DNA of 64,000 bases from Streptomyces griseoruber (GTDB lineage Bacteria > Actinomycetota > Actinomycetes > Streptomycetales > Streptomycetaceae). Shown one piece after another: positions 35,194 to 42,279 of this stretch (the stretch's first letter is position 1; every line of letters begins with the position of its first letter). The notes below the pieces were generated by a model, which was not told the origin of the DNA, did no database searches, and worked only from the letters and a program-made list of their open reading frames with translations. The DNA lies in the NCBI RefSeq assembly GCF_001514205.1, contig NZ_KQ948776.1, forward strand, positions 1 to 64,000, written 5' to 3'. Position numbers and translations under genes: made by a program.

Positions 35194-36475
35194 TGGTCAC
35201 CGTGACCTTCTCGTCGTTGTTCAGTTCGTTCACCAGCTGCTTGACCTTGGTCTTGTCCCAGACCAGGTTGCCGCCGGAGGAGCCGGAGATCGGCATGTTC
35301 ATGGACACGCCGTCGCCGCCGTTGACGCCCTTCATGGCGAAGAACATGGACCCGAGGTCGTACAGCCCCATGTCCTTGTCGACGATCAGGGAGTCCAGGC
35401 CCGCGCCCATCACCGGGTAGAACTTGAAGGGGTTGAGGATCGTCGACGGGGTGGCCACCTGGTGGGCCAGGGCGGCGAGGAACTTCTGCTGGTTCTTGGT
35501 GCGCTGGAGGTCGGAGGCGGCGAAGGCGTGCCGGGTACGGACGAAGGCGAGCGCCTCCTCGCCGTTCAGCGTCTGCTTGCCCGCCTTGAAGTCGGCGCCC
35601 GAGTACTTGTCCTTGAACGCCTGGTCGATGGTGATCTCGACGCCGCCGACCGCGTCCACGATGTTCGCGAAGCCCGCGAAGCCGATCTCGACGTAGTGGT
35701 CGATGTGCAGGCCGGTGTTGTACTCGACGGTGCGCACGAGCAGCGTCGGGCCGTCCTCGGCGTAGGCGGCGTTGAGCTTGGTGTGCCGGCCGGTGCCCTT
35801 GAAGGTCTTGCCGGACTCCGAGCCCACGTACGTGGGGATCTCCACGTCCGAGTCACGGGGCAGCGAGATCAGGGTGTCGCCGCTGGACCCGACGTGCAGG
35901 ATCATCATCGAGTCGGTGCGCTTGCCCTCGGCGGAGCCGGTGTGCAGCTCCTTCTTGTCCTCGGCGGTCAGGCCCTCACGGCTGTCGGAGCCGACGATGA
36001 GGTAGTTGGTGCCGTCGCCGGCGTCGGGCCGGTCGATGACCTTCGACAGATCGACCTCGCGGCGCAGCTTGGAGTCGGCCCAGAAGTAGGTGGAGACCGA
36101 GGTCACCACCACGACGACCGCGACGGTGATCGCGGTCCACTTGATCCGGCGGCGCCAGTCCGGCGCGGGGCGGGCGCCCTGCGGGTACCCGCCGCCCGGG
36201 CCGCCGGGCTGGCCGGGGCCGCCCGGTGCGCCGTAGACCTGGCCCGAGCTGTAGCCGCTGTCGTACCCGGACTGCTGGGCGTTGGTGTAGTCGCCGTGTC
36301 CCTGTCCGCTGACGTACGACGGCTGCTGGGGGACACCGGCGCCCTGCGGCGGGGCCGCGGGGCCGCGCCGGACCTGCCGCATGACACGCGCGCTCTCGGG
36401 CTGCGCGCCCGCGCTGCCGTTTCCGTACCGGGAGCCTCGGTCGTTGCCGGACCATCCCTCGGGCCAATCGTTCAT
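35186..36475 (-). CDS. LCP (LytR-CpsA-Psr) family protein 5
   Basis: 429 aa from ATG 36475. Residues 1-108 are Gly/Gln/Ser/Tyr-rich and disordered (SYVSGQGHGDYTNAQQSGYD). A membrane helix follows at ~112-132, then the LCP domain: NYLIVGSDSREGLTAE, KRTDSMMILHVGSSGD, TLISLPRDSDVEIPTYVG, TLNGEEALAFVRTRHAFAAS and DLQRTKNQQKFLAALA. There is no LytR_C domain. It is the only LCP gene on the minus strand here and overlaps the HAD hydrolase gene downstream. It is divergent from the thioesterase gene with 120 bases between. Confidence 0.92.
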   Translation of the reverse strand: MNDWPEGWSGNDRGSRYGNGSAGAQPESARVMRQVRRGPAAPPQGAGVPQQPSYVSGQGHGDYTNAQQSGYDSGYSSGQVYGAPGGPGQPGGPGGGYPQGARPAPDWRRRIKWTAITVAVVVVVTSVSTYFWADSKLRREVDLSKVIDRPDAGDGTNYLIVGSDSREGLTAEDKKELHTGSAEGKRTDSMMILHVGSSGDTLISLPRDSDVEIPTYVGSESGKTFKGTGRHTKLNAAYAEDGPTLLVRTVEYNTGLHIDHYVEIGFAGFANIVDAVGGVEITIDQAFKDKYSGADFKAGKQTLNGEEALAFVRTRHAFAASDLQRTKNQQKFLAALAHQVATPSTILNPFKFYPVMGAGLDSLIVDKDMGLYDLGSMFFAMKGVNGGDGVSMNMPISGSSGGNLVWDKTKVKQLVNELNNDEKVTVTSD

Positions 36476-36595
36476 GCCGAACAGTGTGCAGGCTGGGGCT
36501 GTGTCCCTTACAAGGGTCGTCGGAAAATCAGCGCTGCGCTGTTGCCAAGCTGACACAAAGTCCCGGCTTGTCCCCCTCGGCATAAGGTGGAGGCC

Positions 36596-37153
36596 ATGAC
36601 AGACCAGGTCACCGCAGTGGACTCGGACCTCCCGGACATCCCGGGCAAGCCCACGTCCGCGTCGCGCACCACGCTCAGCCACATCATGACCCACAACGAC
36701 ACCAACCTCCTGGGGACGGTGCACGGCGGTGTGATCATGAAGCTCGTCGACGACGCGGCGGGCGCCGTGGCCGGCCGGCACTCCGGCGGACCCGCCGTGA
36801 CCGCGTCCATGGACGAGATGGCGTTCCTGGAGCCGGTCCGGGTCGGCGACCTGGTCCATGTCAAGGCGCAGGTGAACTGGACCGGCCGGACCTCGATGGA
36901 GGTCGGCGTCCGGGTGCTGGCCGAACGCTGGAACGAGTCGGCGCCGCCCACCCAGGTCGGCTCGGCGTATCTGGTGTTCGCCGCGGTGGACGCCGACGGC
37001 AAGCCGCGGGTGGTCCCGCCGGTCCTCCCGGAGACCGACCGCGACCGCCGCCGCCTCCAGGAGGCCCAGATCCGCCGCACCCACCGCCTGGCCCGCCGCC
37101 GCGCCATCCGCGAACTGCGGGAGCGACGACTGGCCGAGGGCTACGAGGACTGA
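36596..37153 (+). CDS. Acyl-CoA thioesterase, hot-dog fold
   Basis: 185 aa from ATG 36596 (AAGGTGGAGG directly upstream; GTG 36587 in frame is an alternative). The hot-dog-fold signature is TLSHIMTHNDTNLLGTVHGG, continuing into VIMKLVDDAAGAVAGRHS, with VTASMDEMAFLEPVRVGDLV and GSAYLVFAAVDADGKPRVVP. The C-terminal ~35 residues are a basic helix (RLARRRAIRELRERRL). It should hydrolyse acyl-CoA thioesters in the cytoplasm. From memory it lies close to the acyl-CoA dehydrogenase gene in related genomes; here a 4.76-kb insertion now separates them. Confidence 0.88.
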   Translation: MTDQVTAVDSDLPDIPGKPTSASRTTLSHIMTHNDTNLLGTVHGGVIMKLVDDAAGAVAGRHSGGPAVTASMDEMAFLEPVRVGDLVHVKAQVNWTGRTSMEVGVRVLAERWNESAPPTQVGSAYLVFAAVDADGKPRVVPPVLPETDRDRRRLQEAQIRRTHRLARRRAIRELRERRLAEGYED

Positions 37154-37474
37154 GCCCCCGCCCGACGTCCGCGGGGTCACGCACACGGGTGTCATGACGG
37201 ACGCCAGGCCACGTCACACACGCGCGTCACGACCGACCGGTCCGCCACAGCCCGGGACGCACGCCGCTCCACAAGGCGGAACCGGCCCGCGCGCCGCGCA
37301 TGCGGGCCGAGGGACCCCGGAGCGGCCGGGCACACGGCCTCCGCGCGACCGACAGCACTGACATCACAGGGCCTCCGCGCGGCCGGGAGTCCGCGTGCGC
37401 GCGCCCGCGGGGGCGGCGCCCCGCACCTCCCCGGACGCGTCCGTCTCCTCGCCGGAGTTCCCCGGAACGGGTGC
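37154..37474. other. Non-coding region after the thioesterase gene
   Basis: 321 bases in which I see no gene. It is GC-rich with many short CGCG/GGCC runs and no clear promoter motif. Confidence 0.4.
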
Positions 37475-37499
37475 GGCCCCCGGCGTGCTGCCGGGGGCC
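37475..37499 (-). terminator. Stranded terminator of the acyl-CoA dehydrogenase gene
   Basis: Perfect 9-bp stem GGCCCCCGG / CCGGGGGCC with a 7-base loop, 21 bases past the displaced acyl-CoA dehydrogenase stop codon at 37520-37522. The gene that once used it now ends at 42280. Confidence 0.8.
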
Positions 37500-37519
37500 G
37501 GGGCCGTTCGTGTGGGGGG

Positions 37520-37577
37520 TTACGGCAGGTTGCGGGCCATCACCATGCGCTGGACCTGGTTCGTGCCCTCGTAGATC
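37520..37577 (-). pseudogene. Displaced 3' end of the acyl-CoA dehydrogenase gene
   Basis: On the minus strand this encodes IYEGTNQVQRMVMARNLP and a TAA stop, the last 18 codons of an acyl-CoA dehydrogenase. The intact gene at 42280-43437 ends IYEGTNQVQRIVMARNLP. 17 of 18 residues agree, but only 8 of 18 codons are identical. The fragment is followed on the minus strand by a terminator. It is the original chromosomal 3' end, cut off when the element integrated. Confidence 0.92.
37557..37567. repeat. Left attachment-site core (attL candidate)
   Basis: TGGTTCGTGCC, identical to 42317-42327. Similarity continues with mismatches to about 37582 on the element side and to 37520 on the chromosomal side. 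Confidence 0.75.
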
Positions 37578-37602
37578 GGGGTACTTTACAGGTCATACGG
37601 CT

Positions 37603-37620
37603 CTGACCTGCACGAACAAC
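37603..37620. repeat. Arm-type repeat, left end
   Basis: CTGACCTGCACGAACAAC, matching 17 of 18 bases of the inverted copy at 42123-42140 and the first ten bases of 42261-42270. This is the layout expected for integrase arm-binding sites. Confidence 0.75.
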
Positions 37621-37849
37621 CCTCTCAGAGGGACCTGCCCAGCATTTCCCCATGATCGTCAAGAGTCTGCCCAGGTAGGGGCGGCACTGATGGCATCTCC
37701 TCCGACCGGTCCGAGGAGTGGCAGGCTCCGGGCAGGTTACGCGGTTTCCTGTTCCGTCAACCGTGATCGCTTGACCGGTGCGCCTCACCCTCGGGAGCCA
37801 GCCCAGATGCGGGGCACTGGCAGCGGCATGGGAGAGGGGAACCCAGACC

Positions 37850-38269
37850 ATGAAGGTCACCAAGCTGGTCAGCACGTGCGACATCAAGGACTGTCCGACC
37901 ATCTACGCGACAGACCGAGGCGCCCTCCTGGTTCAAGGCGAGACGCCCACCGATCACGGGCTGGAAATTCCCGCTCACGAAACCCTGGTCGAGATCCGCA
38001 TGGAACTGATTCAGAAGGCAAGTAAGGCGTGTCTGAAGTCCGCTGATCGCTTGGGAGAACTCCGTGTCCGTTCAGGACCTGCTGAACCTGCTTGCACCCC
38101 GGACAGGTCAGGTGGACCCGGCGTCGTGCGTCCAATGCGCAACGCTCCGCAAGCGGGTTCGCGCGGCCAATCGATCCGGAAATCCGGCCAAGGCGCTGGA
38201 GACCGTCGAGGCGATGCGGCTGCACAAGCGTTACGGGCATCCCAACGACACGCGACAGCTCCCCATTGA
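37850..38269 (+). CDS. Small hypothetical protein of the integrative element
   Basis: 139 aa as read, from ATG 37850 with GGAGAGGGG upstream, starting MKVTKLVSTCDIKDCPTIYA. The first ~65 residues (TDRGALLVQGETPTDHGLEI and ETLVEIRMELIQKA) look like a compact conserved protein common beside regulators in Streptomyces; two Cys (CDIKDC) may bind metal. After about residue 70 the frame runs through the next gene (38064-38300) and becomes Arg/Pro/Ala-rich. A TGA lies in a neighbouring frame at CGCTGA near 38041, so the natural protein may be ~65-70 aa and this copy may carry a frameshift that removed its stop. Function is unknown; a DNA-binding or regulatory role is only a guess. Confidence 0.6.
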   Translation: MKVTKLVSTCDIKDCPTIYATDRGALLVQGETPTDHGLEIPAHETLVEIRMELIQKASKACLKSADRLGELRVRSGPAEPACTPDRSGGPGVVRPMRNAPQAGSRGQSIRKSGQGAGDRRGDAAAQALRASQRHATAPH

Positions 38270-38300
38270 CCTCTCCGCGCACGGTCCCCAACTGACCTAA
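38064..38300 (+). CDS. Small hypothetical protein, stop codon at the IS boundary
   Basis: 78 aa from GTG 38064 (GGGAGAA upstream), VSVQDLLNLLAPRTGQVDPA, with CVQCATLRKRVRAANRSGNP and a final HKRYGHPNDTRQ region. CVQC may be a half metal site. It overlaps the 3' part of the preceding frame. Its TAA stop is made of TA from the target site plus the first A of the insertion sequence; without the insertion the stop would have been TAG. So the IS left the protein intact. Unknown function. Confidence 0.65.
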   Translation: MSVQDLLNLLAPRTGQVDPASCVQCATLRKRVRAANRSGNPAKALETVEAMRLHKRYGHPNDTRQLPIDLSAHGPQLT

Positions 38301-38382
38301 AGGCTGTCCCGTAAGTGATGTCGGCCTCTCGGGCATACTGACGGGCGTTGCCGCGGTGGCCCGGCTCTGGAATGGGGGCCGA

Positions 38383-38697
38383 GTGCCTGAGTTGCGCTGC
38401 GAAGCGGTTCGCTGGGTGGACGATGAACCGTTCCCCGGCATCGTGGAGGTCCGGTTCATCGATGCAACGGGACACTGCTGGTCCTTGATCGACAAGTGTG
38501 CGATCTTTGCCCAGCTTGGTGAGCTGACCCCTGCCTCGACCTACCCAGTCGAGGTCACGGTGGCGTGTGTGGTCCAGGGTGTCGGCGTGGGTGCAGTCGG
38601 CGACGAGATCGTGACGGTCTCCACCTCGCCGGACAGCGTCGCGACGCTGGACGGGCAGAACACTTTCACCGTGAGACGAAGCCAGCTCCTCCAATGA
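38383..38697 (+). CDS. Passenger gene of the IS: hypothetical protein
   Basis: 104 aa from GTG 38383 (ATGGGGGCC upstream; GTG 38356 in frame is less likely), VPELRCEAVRWVDDEPFPGI, then VEVRFIDATGHCWSLIDKCA and TYPVEVTVACVVQGVGVGAV. It is beta-rich, soluble and acidic with no signal peptide. Small Streptomyces proteins with a similar WSLIDK...YPVEV pattern are common hypotheticals; an immunity-type protein is a possibility without direct support. Its last 32 bases overlap the end of the transposase gene tail to tail. Confidence 0.6.
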   Translation: MPELRCEAVRWVDDEPFPGIVEVRFIDATGHCWSLIDKCAIFAQLGELTPASTYPVEVTVACVVQGVGVGAVGDEIVTVSTSPDSVATLDGQNTFTVRRSQLLQ

Positions 38698-39454
38698 GGG
38701 CGAGATTGTGCAGCCTGGCTATGCCGAGCATGGCGTGGTGGACGCCGTCGCCCTTCAGGCGGCAGTCGCGAAGGATTTTCCAGGTCTTCAACCGAGCGAA
38801 GACGTGCTCGACGCGTGCTCTGACCTGCTTGTGAGAGCGGTTGTGCTCCTGCTTCCAGCCGAACAGTTCGCCGCCCGCGGGACGGCGATGCGGGATGACC
38901 AGCCCGGTGCCCCCGTAGCCGCCGTCGGCGATCGTGGTGGTCTTCCCCACGGCTGCCTTAGCACCGGATTCCGCCCACGCCTTGCGGTCGTTGCGGTTCC
39001 CAGGCACCGGCCGTCCGACCACAACGACCATCCGTGTGTCTGCGTCGATGACCACTTGGTGGCTGGTGGAGTACCTGTAGTTCTTGGACTGCTCAGCGAC
39101 GCTGTGGTCGCGGGTGGGCACGAGCGTGCCGTCGACGATGAGCACGGTGCCGGCACGGAAGCGCTGCCTCTGCTTGAACGCCAGCAACGGCCCCACGTGG
39201 TCGACGATGCGGTCGGCAGCTGACTTGGACATGCCGAACAGCGGGGCAAGCTGGCGCAGTGTCAGGTTGGTCCGCCAGTACGCGGTGACCAGCAGCACCC
39301 GGTCTTCCAGCGACAGTGACCAGGGACGCCCTCGGCGAGTCAGCTCAGCACCTTCTCGGCGCAACGTAGCGATCAGCCTGCGGAAGTCGCGCGGTTGCAG
39401 CCCGCTGAACAGGGCTATCCAATGCGGTTCCGACGCCGTGATCACACCAGCCAC
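38666..39454 (-). CDS. IS5 family transposase
   Basis: 262 aa from GTG 39454, giving the family start AGVITASEPHWIALFSGL. The N-terminal HTH (SLEDRVLLVTAYWRTNLTLR, FGMSKSAADRIVDHV) is followed by a DDE nuclease fold: first Asp in AGTVLIVDGTLVPTRD, then HQVVIDADTRMVVVVGRPVP, second Asp in TTTIADGGYGGTGL, and the Glu in RVEHVFARLKTWKILRD. All catalytic residues are present, and the reading frame is uninterrupted, so the enzyme may be active. A 70-codon upstream open extension is out of character and not used. Confidence 0.92.
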   Translation of the reverse strand: MAGVITASEPHWIALFSGLQPRDFRRLIATLRREGAELTRRGRPWSLSLEDRVLLVTAYWRTNLTLRQLAPLFGMSKSAADRIVDHVGPLLAFKQRQRFRAGTVLIVDGTLVPTRDHSVAEQSKNYRYSTSHQVVIDADTRMVVVVGRPVPGNRNDRKAWAESGAKAAVGKTTTIADGGYGGTGLVIPHRRPAGGELFGWKQEHNRSHKQVRARVEHVFARLKTWKILRDCRLKGDGVHHAMLGIARLHNLALIGGAGFVSR

Positions 39455-39498
39455 GTGAAGAGATCGTTCCACACCTGTGGACCTCGGAAGGCCGCGCT

Positions 39499-40044
39499 TC
39501 AGCCGCAGCGGCTCTCCCGTGGCTCCACGGAACCCACCTGTTCCATGCGCCGGATCTCCCGCTCTGCCGCTTCCAAGTGCCCGAGGTCGAGGGCCATCGC
39601 GGCACGCCCGGCGACGTAGAAGATGTCCTGTCGGATCCGACAGCCCAACCCCGGCTGGCGGCACAAGGCCAGGAACCGCACTTCGAGACTGAGTTCGATG
39701 CCGCCCATCTCGTCCCGGACGCCGGCCGAGAGTGCGGCGTGCCGGAGATCCTTGGCGTAGTCACGCGTCTGCCGGTCGGCCTCGTCAGGCCGGGCTTCCA
39801 CGGGACGATAGGGGTGATCGGCCCACTCCGTGTCAGCCCACCAGACGAGTTCCTCCAGGTACTCCGAGGCGACCCCCAAATCCGGGGGCGAGGAGGAGAG
39901 GGCCGCGTCCGCCCCGGCAACCAGCTGGGTGAGACGACGTCGCGCGTCGTCGTCCCTCGCCACGCACATTGCGATGAAACCCGACAACACGTCGAGCCTG
40001 CGCGACACCTCCGCCCGCTGCCAGATCTCGTACAGTCCCGCCAT
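39499..40044 (-). CDS. Passenger gene of the IS: hypothetical helical protein
   Basis: 181 aa from ATG 40044, MAGLYEIWQRAEVSRRLDVL. It is mostly alpha-helical and acidic (DDDARRRLTQLVAGADAALS, SEYLEELVWWADTEWADHPY) with pairs of aromatic residues and an end rich in Glu/Arg (HLEAAEREIRRMEQV). No signal or membrane segment. I do not recognise the family. It lies upstream of the transposase on the same strand with 44 bases between and could share its promoter. Confidence 0.55.
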   Translation of the reverse strand: MAGLYEIWQRAEVSRRLDVLSGFIAMCVARDDDARRRLTQLVAGADAALSSSPPDLGVASEYLEELVWWADTEWADHPYRPVEARPDEADRQTRDYAKDLRHAALSAGVRDEMGGIELSLEVRFLALCRQPGLGCRIRQDIFYVAGRAAMALDLGHLEAAEREIRRMEQVGSVEPRESRCG

Positions 40045-40231
40045 CCACCATTCCCTCGCCGACCGACTGCTTCTCCGCGCCCCGAACCCTATGACGCGCC
40101 CCCGTCAGCGGGTCCAACGGTTTTCCCGGGCTCAGCGAACGAACCTCGTGCCGGCTCGGTGTGGCGCATGATCTCCTCTCACAGCTCGTGTGTCCGCGAG
40201 CAGGGGCTTCTTGATCATTGCGGGACAGCCT

Positions 40232-40789
40232 TTAGTCCTCTCCGCTCCCCATGGATTCCAAGACCCTCAATGTCTTCTCGGTCAGGTCTCCTCCAGCCTT
40301 CCCTGCCACAGTGCTGAGGTAGCCTTCGCGCCGAGCTTTCTTCAAGTGGTCCTTAATGGTCTCCGGCTGACGGCCGATCATGACTGCCAATTTTCGCACT
40401 GGGGCCACCGCCCCTGTGTCCGCCATCGCCTTGTATGTAGACGCGAGCATGGCCAAGTACCTCTCCGAGACGCCTTCACTGGCCAACAGCAGCCCAGCCG
40501 CCTCACCCGACTCGGTGAGCTTCTTGGCTGCGGTCTCCAGGGTGCTCTGAGCCTCCGGTGCCATCTTGGCCAGGTTCAGGGCCGCCGCGAGATCCAGCCT
40601 GCGCAGCACAGTCGTGGAGATGCCCCGCGCCACGTCGCGCGCGGGTGCGTCGGCGGCCGACTCGATGGTGATGCGTTGAGGCCCGCCAGTCACGGGCCCT
40701 GTGGGCCACCACATCCGAATCGTCCACCCCCCTTGCTGCTGCTCGATCTCGAAGCCGCTCTCATCTGCTCGCACACCCTCAGAGTACAC
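40232..40789 (-). CDS. HTH protein of the integrative element
   Basis: 185 aa from GTG 40789; the start is uncertain, with other GTGs at 40822, 40792 and 40774. The N-terminal part (GFEIEQQQGGWTIRMWWPTG, PQRITIESAADAPARDVARG) is followed by helical sequence ending in a winged-helix-like segment: PVRKLAVMIGRQPETIKDHL and KKARREGYLSTVAGKAGGDL. Such proteins are commonly encoded divergent from integrases in Streptomyces and may repress the integrase or direct recombination. The stop codon TAA is formed by the TA target duplication plus one base of the IS; before insertion it was TAG. It is divergent from the integrase gene. Confidence 0.65.
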   Translation of the reverse strand: MYSEGVRADESGFEIEQQQGGWTIRMWWPTGPVTGGPQRITIESAADAPARDVARGISTTVLRRLDLAAALNLAKMAPEAQSTLETAAKKLTESGEAAGLLLASEGVSERYLAMLASTYKAMADTGAVAPVRKLAVMIGRQPETIKDHLKKARREGYLSTVAGKAGGDLTEKTLRVLESMGSGED

Positions 40790-40812
40790 CACCCCGGGTG
40801 TTCCACCTAGAG

Positions 40813-40842
40813 TTGACAACACAGGGTGGACAAGCTCAGTCT
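40813..40842 (+). promoter_or_regulatory. Candidate integrase promoter
   Basis: TTGACA at 40813-40818, then 18 bases, then CAGTCT at 40837-40842, an acceptable -35 with a poor -10. It overlaps the 5' end of the divergent HTH gene, and GGGTGTTCCACC / GGGTGG repeats around it could be an operator. Confidence 0.35.
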
Positions 40843-40904
40843 GAAGTTAGGTGCTCCCGGCGCATCGGCGAGCACTCCCCTTGGACGGAAAGGCCAGCAC
40901 TTCC

Positions 40905-42080
40905 GTGGCTAGAGCTTGGGTTGCACGTTCGAAGGACGACCCGAAGAAGTGGACGACGTACTGGTACGACCCAGACGGCAAGCAGCGGCAGAAGACCTTC
41001 GAGACCAAGAGGCGAGCCGACGACCAGCGCAAGCGCAAGGAACAGGAACTCGACGCCGGGACCTACCTGGACGACCGGTTGGGCAAGCAGCCTGTGACGG
41101 CCGTGTGGGAGCAGTGGACGAATCAAAGGAAGCTGGAGAACAGCACCAAGAAGCAGTACCGGTCCATCCAGAAGACGACTCTTGAGCCGTTCTTCAAGGC
41201 GCGTTCCATCGTCTCCCTGAAGGTCGCTGACGTTGAGCAGTGGCTCTTGTGGATGGAACAGGACCGGAAGCTCTCCGCTCGCACACGGCGTCAGCGGTTC
41301 TCGTTCTTCTCCGGGATGATGGACTGGGCTGTCGTCAACGAGATCATCGGCCGGAACCCGTGCAAGAAGGTCAAGGGCGCGGGCAGCCGCGCCAAGGAGA
41401 TCCGGGAGCACAAGAGCACCGCGCGGCGACTCACGACGCGGGAAGTCCTGGCGATGCTCGATGCCGCTCCTCCGCGATACCGCGCGATGCTGTGGCTCAT
41501 GGCCGGGTGCGGCCTGCGGCTGGGTGAGGCCATGGCGGTGTCCCGCGATCAGATCGACTTCAAGGCCGAGACGCTTCGCGTCGACTTCCAGATTGCGGAG
41601 GACGGAGACACCGAGTCGGGGAAGAACAGCGCGATCCAGCGTCGGCACATCAAGGCTCGTGACGAAGGCGAGCCAGGGCGTACCGTCCCCCTCCCGCCGA
41701 ACGTCGCCTTCGAGCTACGGCGGCACATCAAGAACCACGGCGTATGGGGGCCGGAGCGGCTCCTCTTCCCCAACGTGACGCGGACTGGCTACCTCTACGC
41801 GTCGTACTTCTACCCGAAGATCTGGATGGAGGCTCTGGGCAAGGGACAGGTGAAGTACTGCAAGGCCCACTCACTCCGGCACTACTACGGATCGCGGCTG
41901 CTGTACGCCGGAGTCCCCGAGAACGACGTGGCCGACTGGATGGGCCACAGCAGTACTGACGTGCTCAGGGAGCACTACCACTACATCTTCGAAGGGGCCG
42001 AGCAGCGCGGCCGTGCAGCCATCGCAACCATGCTGACGCCCGGCGCGGACGACCCCACGGAGGCGACAGAGGTCGCCTGA
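40905..42080 (+). CDS. Tyrosine recombinase / integrase of the element
   Basis: 391 aa from GTG 40905 (VARAWVARSKDDPKKWTTYW); GGAAAGG lies about 12 bases upstream, and GTG 40851 would add 18 residues. An N-terminal arm-binding region with YWYDPDGKQRQKTFETKRRA and a core-binding SAM-like domain (~70-160) precede the catalytic domain. Catalytic residues: Arg205 in GCGLRLGEAM, His322 and Arg325 in HSLRHYYGS, His348 in WMGHSSTD and the nucleophile Tyr358 or 360 in REHYHYIFEG. It should integrate and excise the element at the dehydrogenase 3' end. It lies next to the right attachment site, as usual for this class. Confidence 0.93.
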   Translation: MARAWVARSKDDPKKWTTYWYDPDGKQRQKTFETKRRADDQRKRKEQELDAGTYLDDRLGKQPVTAVWEQWTNQRKLENSTKKQYRSIQKTTLEPFFKARSIVSLKVADVEQWLLWMEQDRKLSARTRRQRFSFFSGMMDWAVVNEIIGRNPCKKVKGAGSRAKEIREHKSTARRLTTREVLAMLDAAPPRYRAMLWLMAGCGLRLGEAMAVSRDQIDFKAETLRVDFQIAEDGDTESGKNSAIQRRHIKARDEGEPGRTVPLPPNVAFELRRHIKNHGVWGPERLLFPNVTRTGYLYASYFYPKIWMEALGKGQVKYCKAHSLRHYYGSRLLYAGVPENDVADWMGHSSTDVLREHYHYIFEGAEQRGRAAIATMLTPGADDPTEATEVA

Positions 42081-42093
42081 TCCACGTACGACA

Positions 42094-42122
42094 ACAGCCC
42101 CCGGCAGTACGCCGGGGGCTGT
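42094..42122 (+). terminator. Terminator after the integrase gene
   Basis: Perfect 12-bp stem ACAGCCCCCGGC / GCCGGGGGCTGT with loop AGTAC, 13 bases after the integrase stop, followed by TTGTTTG. Confidence 0.88.
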
Positions 42123-42140
42123 GTTGTTTGTGCAGGTCAG
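42123..42140. repeat. Arm-type repeat, right end, inverted
   Basis: Reverse complement CTGACCTGCACAAACAAC, 17 of 18 bases equal to the left-end copy at 37603-37620. It abuts the integrase terminator. Confidence 0.75.
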
Positions 42141-42260
42141 TGGCCGTTTTCAGCCCGGCATCCACCCAGGATTCCCCCAGCATGACGCCCAGGAACGGTC
42201 CTGATCGGGCCGCAACGGGCAGAAAGCCGAGGGCGTCCCTCCGGACCTTCGAAACAGCTT

Positions 42261-42270
42261 CTGACCTGCA
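42261..42270. repeat. Arm-type repeat, right end, direct
   Basis: CTGACCTGCA in the same orientation as the left copy at 37603, 47 bases from the right core site. Confidence 0.65.
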
Positions 42271-42279
42271 AAAACCCTG

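Larger units (their letters stand above)
38300..40232 (-). mobile_element. IS5-type insertion sequence carrying two passenger genes
   Basis: 1933 bp with 12-bp perfect terminal inverted repeats AAGGCTGTCCCG (38300-38311) and CGGGACAGCCTT (40221-40232), flanked by a TA duplication (38298-38299, 40233-40234). The transposase gene covers only 789 bp. The remaining space holds a 104-aa gene on the plus strand and a 181-aa gene on the minus strand, which ordinary IS5/IS427-type elements (about 0.85-1.2 kb) lack. The ends and the TA duplication fit the IS427-like group of IS5. Strand refers to the transposase. Confidence 0.85.

Noticed and set aside
38300..40232. IS with a 3-bp TNA or 4-bp target duplication
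   Set aside because: Flanking trinucleotides are TAA and TTA, which do not match in direct orientation; only a 2-bp TA duplication is consistent.
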